A stretch of DNA of 64,000 bases from an uncultured beta proteobacterium (lineage in GTDB: Bacteria > Pseudomonadota > Gammaproteobacteria > Burkholderiales > Burkholderiaceae_E): positions 188,285 to 252,284 of the forward strand of contig CAIZNI010000013.1 of NCBI GenBank assembly GCA_903934295.1. The letters are read 5' to 3'. Position numbers and translations under genes: made by a program. This document shows, piece after piece, positions 18,639-27,673 of this stretch. The notes beneath the pieces were generated by a model. That model saw only the letters and a program-made list of their open reading frames with translations, was not told the DNA's origin and made no database searches. Every line of letters starts with the position of its first letter. Within the stretch, counting starts at the first letter, position 1.

Positions 18639-19972
18639 TGGCCTGGATCCTTCTTCTCGTGCTGATCATGGCGCTGCTGCTGCTGCGCCAGAGTCTGGTA
18701 CTGGTGCTGGCGGTGGCGACCGCCTATGTGCATCTGTTCATCGCCAACAGCAAGATCGAATTCCTGATCCAGGATTTCTGGTTCACCGTCGATCGCGAGG
18801 TGCTGCTGTCGATCCCGCTGTTCATGCTGGCCGGCAACATCATGTCGCGCGGCTCGATCGCCCAGCGGCTGATCGGCTTCATGCAGGCCTTCACCTCGTC
18901 GCTGCCCGGCGGACTCGGCATTGCCTGCGTGCTTTCGTGCGCGGCCTTCGCGGCGATCAACGGCTCCTCGATCGTGACCATGCTGGCGATCGGCTCGATC
19001 ATGTACCCGGCGCTGATTTCCCGCGGTTACAGCAAGAGCTATGCGCTGGGTTCGATCGCCTCGGCCGGCACGCTGGGCATCATCATTCCGCCCTCGATCC
19101 CGCTGATCCTCTACGGGATCATGACCGAACGGGATATCTCGAAGCTGTTCTTGGCCGGCATCGGGCCGGGGCTGCTGCTCACCTTCATGTTCGCCGCGTA
19201 TGCGATCACCGCGAACTGGAACTCGCAGCGCACGCCGTTCAGTGTGGCAGTGGCGGTGAAGTCGTTCTTCGAGGGCGGCTTCGCGCTGGCGCTGCCGTTC
19301 ATCATGATCGGCGGCATCTACACCGGCTGGTTCAGTCCCACCGAATCGGCGGCGGTCGCGCTGGCCTACGCGCTGTTCATCGAGTTCTTCCTGCACCGCG
19401 ACGACAGCGCGCCGCCGGCACCCAAGGGTCTTGGGCCGCTGCGGCAGGTGATGTACTACATGGGCACCCGGCAGATGAAGCCGTCGACCCTGCTGGCGGT
19501 GATCCTCGAGACGACCAAGCTGCTGGCGACCCTGCTGCCGCTGCTGTGCATCGCGGGCAGCCTGAACACCATCCTGGACCATTCGGGCATTCCGAAACAG
19601 ATGGTGGCGGCGCTGACCGGCTCGATCGAGAACCGCTGGGTGCTGATGTTCGGCATCAACGTCCTGCTGCTGATCGTGGGCTGCCTGATGGATGTGGGTT
19701 CGGCGGTGCTGATCCTGGCGCCCTTGCTCGAGCCGCTGGCGGTGGCCAAGGGTTTCGACCCGTTGCACTTCGGCATCATCATGATCGCCAACCTCGAGAT
19801 CGGCTACCTCACACCACCGGTAGGTCTGAATCTCATTGTGGCCATGGCGGCCTTCAAGGAGTCGTTCGTTACCATCTGCAAGGCGGTGGTGCCGTTCATC
19901 ATCATCATGCTGATATGGCTGGTGATCGTGTGCGTGTATCCGCCCTTGTCGCTGTTCCTCTTGACGAAGTGA
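18638..19972 (+). CDS. TRAP transporter large permease (DctM-like)
   Basis: FMLAGNIMSRGSIAQRLIGF...GTLGIIIPPSIPLILYGIMT...GWFSPTESAAVALAYALFIEF. Confidence 0.95.
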   Translation: MAWILLLVLIMALLLLRQSLVLVLAVATAYVHLFIANSKIEFLIQDFWFTVDREVLLSIPLFMLAGNIMSRGSIAQRLIGFMQAFTSSLPGGLGIACVLSCAAFAAINGSSIVTMLAIGSIMYPALISRGYSKSYALGSIASAGTLGIIIPPSIPLILYGIMTERDISKLFLAGIGPGLLLTFMFAAYAITANWNSQRTPFSVAVAVKSFFEGGFALALPFIMIGGIYTGWFSPTESAAVALAYALFIEFFLHRDDSAPPAPKGLGPLRQVMYYMGTRQMKPSTLLAVILETTKLLATLLPLLCIAGSLNTILDHSGIPKQMVAALTGSIENRWVLMFGINVLLLIVGCLMDVGSAVLILAPLLEPLAVAKGFDPLHFGIIMIANLEIGYLTPPVGLNLIVAMAAFKESFVTICKAVVPFIIIMLIWLVIVCVYPPLSLFLLTK

Positions 19973-19976
19973 TCAC

Positions 19977-22337
19977 ATGGGCGCGCCAATGAACCTGCAG
20001 CTCGACGACGAACAGCGCCTGCTGCACGACAGCGTGGTGCGGTGGGTGGCGGCGCGCTCGGCGTCCGACGCCGGCGCTTCGGTCAGCCGCGAGCGATGGG
20101 CCGAGATGGCCGGCTTCGGCTGGCTGGCCATGACCCTGCCGGCCGCCCATGAGGGGCTCGGACAGGGGCTGGCCGAGGCGTGCGTGCTGGCCCAGGCACT
20201 GGGCGCGGGGCCGCTGGCCGACCCCTATCTGCCGGCGATCGTGCAGGCGGCGGGCGCTCTCGTCGGCGGTGCCAACGAGGCTCAGCAAGCGCGCTGGCTG
20301 CCCCGCATCGCCGACGGTTCGCTGCTGGTGGTGCCCGCCGATCGCGAGCGCACGGGTTCGCGCGGCGGACGCACTCTCGCGCGCCGCGATGGGTCGAATT
20401 GGCGCCTCGACGGCCACAAGAGCGTGGTGCCCTGCGGCGCGCTGGCCGATGCCTGGCTGGTCAGCGCGGCGGACGAGACCGGCGCGCGGCAGTATTTCAT
20501 GGTGCCTGGCGGCACCGACGGCGTGCGGATGGAAGCCTTCGAGAGCGTCGATGGCGCCGGAGCCTGCGCGCTGCATTTCTCGGGCGCGCTGCTGCCCGAT
20601 GCCGATCGGCTGGCGGGGGCGGCGCAGGCCGCTTTCGAGCAGGCGACCGACCACGCGGCAGTGGCGGCGTGTGCCGAGGCGGTGGGCGCGATGCAGGCCA
20701 TGCTCGCGGCGACGGTGGCCTACACGCGAACCCGTCAGCAGTTCGGCAAGCCGCTGTCGATGAACCAGGTGCTGCGCCACCGGATGGCCGACATGTCGGT
20801 GGCCTGCGAAGAGGCGCGCTCGATGACCATCGGTGCTGTCCAGCAGGTGATCGAGGCCGATCGCCGCGGCGATCCGCTGGCGCGCTCGCTGGCCGCGGCG
20901 GCGGTCCGCGCCAAGGTGGCCGGCGCGGCACGCCGGGTGGCCGAAGAGGCCATCCAGTTGCACGGCGGCATGGGTGTCACCGAAGAACTCAACATGGGGC
21001 GCTACCTGCGCCGTCTGCTGGCGCTGGATGCGCTCTATGGCGGGGCCGAGACCCATCTGCGTCGTCATGCCACTCTGCGGGCGACCCTGCGGCGATCAGG
21101 CGGCGCTGCCCACCTGCCGGTGCAGGCTGAGATGGCCGCGCTCGACGGGTTCCGCGATGAAGTCCGGCAATTCCTGGCCGAGGAACTGAGTCCCGAACTC
21201 GTCCGCTCGGCCCGCCTGAACACCTCGGTGTTCTCCGAGCCGCACACCGGTCTGCAGTGGCATCGCGCGCTGCATCGGCGAGGCTGGGTCGCGCCTGCCT
21301 GGCCGGCGCAGCGCGGCGGCACCGGCTGGTCGCTGGCCCAGCGCTGGATCTTCGAGACCGAATTCGCGGTGGCCGGCGCGCCGCCGCTGTCGCCGCTGGG
21401 CCTGCGCATGGCCGGTCCGGTCATCATGCATTTCGGCACCCCCGAGCAGAAGTCGCATTACCTGCCACGCATCCTGTCGGGCGAGGATTACTGGTGCCAG
21501 GGCTATTCCGAGCCGGGCTCCGGTTCGGATCTGGCCTCGCTCAGCACCCGCGCGCGGCGCGAGCGCGGCGCCGATGGCGCCGAGGTCTATGTGATCAACG
21601 GGTCCAAGATCTGGACGACCCATGCCCATCTGGCCAACCGGATGTTCGCGCTGGTGCGTACCGGCGAGGGCGAGACCCGCAAGCAGGAAGGCATCAGTTT
21701 TCTGCTGATCGACATGGCCACCCCGGGCATCACCGTGCGCCCGATCCGCAGCGCCAGCGGCGATCACGAGGTCAACCAGGTGTTCTTCGACGACGTCCGG
21801 GTGCCGGTTGCCTGCCGTCTGGGCGAGGAAGGGCAGGGCTGGACGATCGCAAAGTATCTGCTCGAGTTTGAGCGGGGCGGCGCCATCTCGGCCGGCCGAC
21901 TGCGTGCGGCGCTCGATCGCGTCGAGCGGCTGGTGGCCGCCGAGGAAGGCAGCCTTGCCGACGGCGGCGCGCTCGACGATCCCGACATCGCGCTGGCGTT
22001 CTCGGCCATCGAGATCGACATCCGCGCGCTGGAGATGACCGAACTGCGGGTGATGTCCTCGCTGCAGGTCGGGCAGAACCCGGGCAGCGTGTCGTCGCTG
22101 CTCAAGCTGCGCTGGAGCGAGATCCACCAGTCGATCACCCGACTGGGTGTCCGCTTGCTGGGCAGCGATGCGCTGGTCTGGGAGTCGGCGCGGCCGATGC
22201 ACCTGGCCGAGCACAGCGTGCTCGACGATGTCGCCAGGCCGGTGGTGGCGGGCTATCTGAACGCCCGCGCGTTCACGATCTTCGGCGGTACCTCGGAGAT
22301 CCAGCGCGAGATCATCGCGCGTGACGTGATCGGCTGA
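19977..22337 (+). CDS. Tandem (fused) acyl-CoA dehydrogenase, two ACAD units in one polypeptide
   Basis: ACAD unit 1 ends LHGGMGVTEELNMGRYLRRLLALDALYGGAETHLRR. Unit 2 starts DGFRDEVRQFLAEELSPELV and ends RAFTIFGGTSEIQREIIARDVIG. Confidence 0.9.
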   Translation: MGAPMNLQLDDEQRLLHDSVVRWVAARSASDAGASVSRERWAEMAGFGWLAMTLPAAHEGLGQGLAEACVLAQALGAGPLADPYLPAIVQAAGALVGGANEAQQARWLPRIADGSLLVVPADRERTGSRGGRTLARRDGSNWRLDGHKSVVPCGALADAWLVSAADETGARQYFMVPGGTDGVRMEAFESVDGAGACALHFSGALLPDADRLAGAAQAAFEQATDHAAVAACAEAVGAMQAMLAATVAYTRTRQQFGKPLSMNQVLRHRMADMSVACEEARSMTIGAVQQVIEADRRGDPLARSLAAAAVRAKVAGAARRVAEEAIQLHGGMGVTEELNMGRYLRRLLALDALYGGAETHLRRHATLRATLRRSGGAAHLPVQAEMAALDGFRDEVRQFLAEELSPELVRSARLNTSVFSEPHTGLQWHRALHRRGWVAPAWPAQRGGTGWSLAQRWIFETEFAVAGAPPLSPLGLRMAGPVIMHFGTPEQKSHYLPRILSGEDYWCQGYSEPGSGSDLASLSTRARRERGADGAEVYVINGSKIWTTHAHLANRMFALVRTGEGETRKQEGISFLLIDMATPGITVRPIRSASGDHEVNQVFFDDVRVPVACRLGEEGQGWTIAKYLLEFERGGAISAGRLRAALDRVERLVAAEEGSLADGGALDDPDIALAFSAIEIDIRALEMTELRVMSSLQVGQNPGSVSSLLKLRWSEIHQSITRLGVRLLGSDALVWESARPMHLAEHSVLDDVARPVVAGYLNARAFTIFGGTSEIQREIIARDVIG

Positions 22338-22420
22338 CGCGCGCAGGGGCCGTTCGCGGGGCGACTCGCGAACGGCGGATGATCGCGGGCGGCCCGCCAG
22401 GGCCCTCGAAAGGCTGACCC

Positions 22421-23533
22421 ATGAAATCGATTCTGATCGACCGCAGCCGCCGTCTTCGCGACGACCCTGGCACGGGGCACAACCGCTGGCATCCCGACAT
22501 CGCGCCGATCCTGGAGGCGGTGCCCGGCGAGGAGGTGCTGCTCGAGACCCGCGATGCCTCCGACGGACAGGTGCGTCCCGACACCGTGTTCGCCGACCTG
22601 GCCAGTCATGACCGAAAGGCCGGGCACCCCCTGACCGGGCCGGTGTTCGTGGCCGGTGCCCGTCCCGGCGACCTGCTCGACATCGAGTTTGTCGACATCA
22701 CCGCGCAGCGCTACGGATGGACGGTGATCCGGCCTGGCGCCGGATTCCTGCGCGACGTCTTCGATGCCAGCTTTCTCGCCCACTGGCATGTCGAGGACGG
22801 TTTCGCCCGCTCGGCGCAGATTCCCGGCGTGCGGATTCCCGAGGGAGTCTTCATGGGTACAGCCGGCGTGGCGCCGTCGCACGAGCAACTGGTGCGCTGG
22901 ACCGCGCGCGAGGCCGATGTGGTTCGGCGCGGTGGCATCGCGCTGCCGCCCGATGCGCAGGATGCGGTTCCCGCGATCGAGCCGATCGCCAGTACCGGGC
23001 TGCGCACCATGCCGCCTCGCGAGAACGGTGGCAACGCCGACATCAAGCAGCTGACGCGCGGCGCCCGGTTGCAGATTCCGGTCAATGTCGAGGGCGCGCT
23101 GTTCTCGCTGGGCGATGCCCATTACGCGCAGGGCGATTCCGAGTGCTGCATCACCGCGATCGAGATGGGCGCAAGCGCGGTGGTCCGGTTCACTGTCCTG
23201 CCGGGCGAGGCCCGGCGTCGGGGAATGCGCTTTCCCCGCTTCTCGCACCCCGGCTATTTCCTGCCGCCGCAATGGGCCGCCCCCCGCGACTTCATCGCAA
23301 CCACCGGACTGCCGATCCGCGAGGACGGCACCCAGGAGTGCGAGGACCTGACGCTGGCGGCCCGCAACGCGCTGCTCGAGATGATCCTGCTGCTCGGCGA
23401 ACACGGATTCACCCGCGAACAGGCCTATGTGATCTGTTCGCTCGCGGTTGATCTGCGGATCAGCAACGCGGTCGATCTGCCGAACGTGACCGTCAGCGCG
23501 CTGCTGCCGCGCGCGATCTTCGAGCCGCGCTGA
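22421..23533 (+). CDS. Acetamidase/formamidase family protein
   Basis: HNRWHPDIAPILEAVPGEEVLLETRDASDGQ...GHPLTGPVFVAGARPGDLLDIEFVDI. Confidence 0.92.
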   Translation: MKSILIDRSRRLRDDPGTGHNRWHPDIAPILEAVPGEEVLLETRDASDGQVRPDTVFADLASHDRKAGHPLTGPVFVAGARPGDLLDIEFVDITAQRYGWTVIRPGAGFLRDVFDASFLAHWHVEDGFARSAQIPGVRIPEGVFMGTAGVAPSHEQLVRWTAREADVVRRGGIALPPDAQDAVPAIEPIASTGLRTMPPRENGGNADIKQLTRGARLQIPVNVEGALFSLGDAHYAQGDSECCITAIEMGASAVVRFTVLPGEARRRGMRFPRFSHPGYFLPPQWAAPRDFIATTGLPIREDGTQECEDLTLAARNALLEMILLLGEHGFTREQAYVICSLAVDLRISNAVDLPNVTVSALLPRAIFEPR

Positions 23534-23545
23534 GCGGCGCGCCCG

Positions 23546-23965
23546 CTACTTCGCCTGCAGGCGCGCCAGATAGTCGAGCAGGGCGACGATCCGCCCCCGG
23601 ACATACCATTCCGGGACGCCGCCCTGACCGAGTTGAATGGCCTGCAGGCGGTACTGGACCCCCCAGATCGGCATCTCGCGCGAGCCGTGCGGACCGATTT
23701 CGCGCGAACCGCGCCCGTCGATGACCTCCCAGACCAGTTGCGACGGGAAGACGCCGCCATTGCGCGCGGCAATGGCTGTCAGGTCGGCCGGTCGTCGAAT
23801 CAGATGAGGCGCCACTGCGCCATCGCCCTTGCCGCTCGCGCCATGACAGCTGGCGCAACTGGCTTCGTATTCGGCCTTGCCCAGGTCCAGGTTCGGCTGG
23901 GCGCTGCAGACGCCGGCCGCGGCCGACAGGAGCAGGGCGGCCAGCCCGCGTGGCGGTGGTGTCAT
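23546..23965 (-). CDS. Periplasmic c-type cytochrome
   Basis: Signal peptide ending GVCSAQ, CxxCH haem motif in YEASCASCHGASGKGDG. Confidence 0.88.
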   Translation of the reverse strand: MTPPPRGLAALLLSAAAGVCSAQPNLDLGKAEYEASCASCHGASGKGDGAVAPHLIRRPADLTAIAARNGGVFPSQLVWEVIDGRGSREIGPHGSREMPIWGVQYRLQAIQLGQGGVPEWYVRGRIVALLDYLARLQAK

Positions 23966-24118
23966 GGGCGATCTCCTTTGCTTGGGGGCATGACGCATCT
24001 GTTTCGGGGCATTGCTCATCTTGGTGGTCGACGGACGCGATCGGCCGGGCTGCCCCATGGTGAACCGGGGGTGGGCGAGGGCGGGTGAGCCTGAGCAATC
24101 ACCCGAAACTGTTGTTTC

Positions 24119-24142
24119 TTGCATAAGCAAAGTAGTCTTTGC
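24119..24142. promoter_or_regulatory. Overlapping inverted repeats TTGC-ATAA-GCAAAG-TAGT-CTTTGC; candidate operator/attenuator
   Basis: Perfect arms GCAAAG/CTTTGC (24127-24142) and TTGC/GCAA (24119-24130) in an AT-rich stretch between divergent genes. Confidence 0.45.
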
Positions 24143-24176
24143 ATTTGAAAAGAGTTTTTGCCATATTTCGCCTCTC

Positions 24177-24899
24177 ATGCTTGCTTCGGTCCCCCAGCAT
24201 TCCCTGCGCTTCGCATTCACCCGTCTGCTGGGCAATGCCGGGCAGGTGCGTGTCCTGCGGGTGCTCGGCCGCGCGGCGGGGCCGCTGGGCGTGTCGTCAC
24301 TCGCCGCCGCCGCCGGCCTGACTCCGCAGGGGACGCGGATGGTGCTGGCCACGCTGGTGGCGCATCGTCTGGTGCGGGTTTTCGGCGCCGGGCGGGCTCG
24401 GCTCTATGCGATCGACTCCGCCCATCCGCTCGCAGCGGCGCTGGCCGATCTGTTCCGGCAGGAGCAGGTGCGCTGGGAACGGCTGATGCTGGCGCTGCGC
24501 GGCCTGATGAACCGCCACCGGGTGGTGAAGGCCGCGTGGTGTCGGGGCCGGCCCGCGAGCGAATCGGACGAATCACCCGACGCGCTCGACATCGTGGTGG
24601 TGACGGCATCCTTGCCGCTCGACGGCTCGACCGCCGCCCCAGCCAGGCGGGCGGTGCCGCCCGTCCGGGCAACGCTCGCCGTCATCGAAAGCGCGCTGGC
24701 CGAACTGGATGCCCGCCATTTCACCCGCTCCCGCCTGGCGGCGTTTCCGATCGATCGCCTGGCGGTGCTCGCCGCCGACGGGCGCTGGTGGAACGATCTG
24801 ATCGCCGATGCCCAGGTCCTCAAGGGCGGCGATCCGGCGCTCCTGCCAACGCGGGCCCGGCCCGCGTTGCAGAGCAGCCTGTTTGCACCGACAGGCTGA
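24177..24899 (+). CDS. Winged-helix (MarR/ArsR-like) regulator with a C-terminal nucleotidyltransferase-like region
   Basis: GNAGQVRVLRVLGRAAGPLGVSSLAAAAGLTPQGTRMVLATLVAHRLVRVFGAGRARLYAID is a wHTH; C-terminal part contains SDESPDALDIVVV and DRLAVLAADGRWWNDLIADAQVLKG. Confidence 0.6.
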   Translation: MLASVPQHSLRFAFTRLLGNAGQVRVLRVLGRAAGPLGVSSLAAAAGLTPQGTRMVLATLVAHRLVRVFGAGRARLYAIDSAHPLAAALADLFRQEQVRWERLMLALRGLMNRHRVVKAAWCRGRPASESDESPDALDIVVVTASLPLDGSTAAPARRAVPPVRATLAVIESALAELDARHFTRSRLAAFPIDRLAVLAADGRWWNDLIADAQVLKGGDPALLPTRARPALQSSLFAPTG

Positions 24900-25016
24900 T
24901 CCCGACTGCGCGTCATCCCCCGGAACGACGTCTTCGGGTTACCGGGAATCCGGCCCAGGCTGCGTGCTAACCTCGTCAGCCCCTTTCGCCTCTGGTCCTT
25001 CCTCGGAGACACCGCC

Positions 25017-26621
25017 ATGCCCCTGACCGAATCCCACGTCACCGGTCCCGCCGAACCGCCGATTCGCGACCTCACGCTCGGGGAACTGCTGGCCTGGGCG
25101 GCACAGACCACGCCGCAGCGTCTGGCTCTGGTGACCGGGCAGAGCGCCCCCGCACCGCGGCAGTGGACCTACGCGCAACTGCACGAGGAGGCGCTGCGCA
25201 CCGCGCGCGCGCTGACCACCCGGTTCCGGCCGGGCGAACGGGTCGCGATCTGGGCGCCCAACGTGCCCGAGTGGATCATGATGGAGTTCGGCGCAGCGAT
25301 GGCCGGCCTGGTGCTGGTCACCGTCAACCCGGGTTTCCGGGCTGCCGAGGTGGCCTATGTGCTCAAGCAGTCGCGGGCGGCGGGCATCGTGGTCGTCGAA
25401 GGCTTTCGCGGCAATCCGATGCGCGCCACCGTCGAGGAAATTGCCCCGGGCTGCCCCGAACTGCGCGAAATCATCCGAATCGAGCAGTGGGACGCCTTTG
25501 TCGCGGCCGGCGACGATGCGTCGATCGCGCTGCCCACGGTCCGATCGGACGATCCGGTGATGATCCAGTACACCTCCGGGACCACCGGTTTCCCGAAGGG
25601 CGCGCTGCTGCACCACCGGGGTCTGGTGAACAACGGCGCGCACACCATGGCCCGGATGGGCGTGGCCGATGGCGCGGTCTGGGTCACCACCATGCCGCTG
25701 TTCCACACCGGCGGCTGCGTGCTCTGCGTGCTGGGTGCGGTGGCCATGCGGGCCACCCAGGTGCTGGTCGAAGCCTTCGATGCCGGTCTGGTGCTCGATC
25801 TGATCGGCCGCTATCGCGCCAATGCGCTGCTGGCGGTGCCAACCATGCTGATTGCCCTGATGGAGCATCCCGCTTTTGCGACCACCGACCTTTCGTCGAT
25901 CCGGTCGATCTGCTCGGGCGGCTCGACAGTGCCCGCCTCGCTGGTGGTGGCGCTGGAGGAGCGTCTGGGCGCCGAGTTCACCATCGTCTTCGGTCAGACC
26001 GAGTGCTCGCCGGTGGCCTCGATGACCCGTCCGGACGACAGCGTGGCCGACAAGGCCGGCACGATCGGACCGCCCATGCCGCACGCCGAGGTGCGCATCG
26101 TCGATCCCGCCACGGGCGCCACGCTGCCGATCGGCCAGATCGGCGAGTACCTCACCCGGGGCTATCACGTGATGCTGGGCTATTTCGAGATGCCCGAGGC
26201 CACCGCGGCCGCGATCGATGCCGACGGCTGGCTGCACACCGGCGATCTGTGCGCGATGGACGCGCGCGGTTATTGCACCGTGGAAGGTCGTCTGAAGGAC
26301 ATGATCATCCGCGGCGGCGAGAACATCTATCCGCGAGAACTCGAGGAACTGCTGTTTCGCCACCCGGCGGTGGCCGAGGTCGCGGTGGTCGGTCTGCCGG
26401 ACGAGCGATGGGGCGAAGAGGTCGCCGCGTTCATCCGCCCGGCGCCCGGCACCTTCGTCGACAAGGACGCACTGTTCGCCTATGTGCGCGAGCATCTCGC
26501 CCCCCACAAGACACCGCGCCGCTGGTATGCGATGCAGTCGTTTCCGCTGACCGGTTCGGGCAAGATCCAGAAGTTCCGCCTGCGCGAGATGTGCGGGGCA
26601 GGGGAACTGTCCGAACTCTGA
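25017..26621 (+). CDS. AMP-dependent acyl-CoA synthetase/ligase
   Basis: IQYTSGTTGFPKGALL...GGENIYPRELEELLFRHPAVAEVAVVGLPDERWGEEV...GSGKIQKF. Confidence 0.95.
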   Translation: MPLTESHVTGPAEPPIRDLTLGELLAWAAQTTPQRLALVTGQSAPAPRQWTYAQLHEEALRTARALTTRFRPGERVAIWAPNVPEWIMMEFGAAMAGLVLVTVNPGFRAAEVAYVLKQSRAAGIVVVEGFRGNPMRATVEEIAPGCPELREIIRIEQWDAFVAAGDDASIALPTVRSDDPVMIQYTSGTTGFPKGALLHHRGLVNNGAHTMARMGVADGAVWVTTMPLFHTGGCVLCVLGAVAMRATQVLVEAFDAGLVLDLIGRYRANALLAVPTMLIALMEHPAFATTDLSSIRSICSGGSTVPASLVVALEERLGAEFTIVFGQTECSPVASMTRPDDSVADKAGTIGPPMPHAEVRIVDPATGATLPIGQIGEYLTRGYHVMLGYFEMPEATAAAIDADGWLHTGDLCAMDARGYCTVEGRLKDMIIRGGENIYPRELEELLFRHPAVAEVAVVGLPDERWGEEVAAFIRPAPGTFVDKDALFAYVREHLAPHKTPRRWYAMQSFPLTGSGKIQKFRLREMCGAGELSEL

Positions 26622-26648
26622 CAACCGTCTTCACCAGAATGCGATGCC

Positions 26649-27434
26649 ATGCCTGATTCCCTGACTCCTCCCGCCGACTCACGATCGGGTCAAGCAACCC
26701 CCAGCCGCTCTCTGAGCCTGGCCGGCGCGACCAATTTCCGCGATCTCGGCGGCTACCGAGGGCAGGGCGGGCGCACGGTGCGCTGGCGGCGCCTGTTCCG
26801 CTCCGATCACCTGGCGGGGCTCACCGAGGCGGATCGCGCCGTGCTGGGCAGCCTCGGCATCGGGCGCAGCGTTGATTTCCGAGGCGTCCAGGAGCGTGCC
26901 GCGACCGCCTTCGATCTGCCGGGCATGACCCAGCACTCGCTGCCGATCGAGCCCACCGTGGTGCAGAACGTGCGCAGCCTGATCGAGCCGGGGCGCGATC
27001 TGACTGCGCTCGATGCGATCGGGGTGATGCAGCAGACCTACCGGGCCTTCGTGCTGGGCAACTCGCACCGATTCGGCGAACTGTTCGCCCATCTGCTTGC
27101 CGACGATTCGCCGCTGGTGTTCCATTGCACCGCGGGCAAGGACCGGACCGGCTTCGCCGCGGCGCTGATCCTGCTGGCGCTGGAGGTGCCGCGTCCGGTG
27201 GTGATGGCCGACTTCCTGCTGACCAACGAACTGTACCGACGCTCATCGGCCACGCCGCCGCCCGATCTGCCGCAGGCGGTGCTCGAGGTGCTCTGGAAGG
27301 TGCAAGCTGGCTTTCTCGAGGCGGCCCTTCGGGAGGTCGATGTCGAGCGGGGTGGCATTGACGCGTATCTGGCCACGCTGGGGGTGGGTCCGCGGGAGCG
27401 TGAGCACCTGCGCCAGCGTTACCTCGAGGGCTGA
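26649..27434 (+). CDS. Tyrosine/serine protein phosphatase (Y_phosphatase3/DSP-like)
   Basis: LAGATNFRDLGGYRGQGGRTVRWRRLFRSDHL; P-loop VFHCTAGKDRTGF. Confidence 0.93.
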   Translation: MPDSLTPPADSRSGQATPSRSLSLAGATNFRDLGGYRGQGGRTVRWRRLFRSDHLAGLTEADRAVLGSLGIGRSVDFRGVQERAATAFDLPGMTQHSLPIEPTVVQNVRSLIEPGRDLTALDAIGVMQQTYRAFVLGNSHRFGELFAHLLADDSPLVFHCTAGKDRTGFAAALILLALEVPRPVVMADFLLTNELYRRSSATPPPDLPQAVLEVLWKVQAGFLEAALREVDVERGGIDAYLATLGVGPREREHLRQRYLEG

Positions 27435-27472
27435 TCGCCGGGTTCGGCGGCGCTGAGGTCTCGGTCGGGTGG

Positions 27473-27527
27473 CGGGGTGGCTGGGTGGCTGGGTGGCTGG
27501 GTGGCTGGGTGGCCGTGTGGCCGTGTG
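27473..27527. repeat. 8-bp tandem repeat CTGGGTGG (4 exact plus degenerate flanking units)
   Basis: CGGGGTGG-(CTGGGTGG)x4-CCGTGTGG-CCGTGTG read directly, about 55 bp left of the dif-like site. Confidence 0.93.
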
Positions 27528-27580
27528 CTGAGGGCACCGGCGCTGCACGGCCGGCGCGCACCGGCATTCCCTTGCGCATT

Positions 27581-27608
27581 AGTTTACATAATACACATTA
27601 TGCGCATA
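27581..27608 (-). other. dif: Putative chromosomal dif site (XerC/XerD recombination site; replication terminus)
   Basis: Reverse complement TATGCGCATAA-TGTGTA-TTATGTAAACT vs E. coli dif GGTGCGCATAA-TGTATA-TTATGTTAAAT: 23/28 identical with correct 11-6-11 arms. AT-rich island in an intergenic convergent junction. Confidence 0.88.
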
Positions 27609-27673
27609 TTGAAAGGTATGAGTCGAGATCGATCAACCGTGCTTCGCCTCGGTCGTTCCGCCACCTCACGTCC

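Noticed and set aside
24939-26624. 561-aa - strand ORF
   Set aside because: Antisense to the AMP-ligase, which has canonical motifs.
27571-27608. Attachment site of an integrated IMEX-type element at the dif-like sequence
   Set aside because: Only one dif-like copy seen in the window and no integrase or prophage genes flank it, so simple native dif is favoured.
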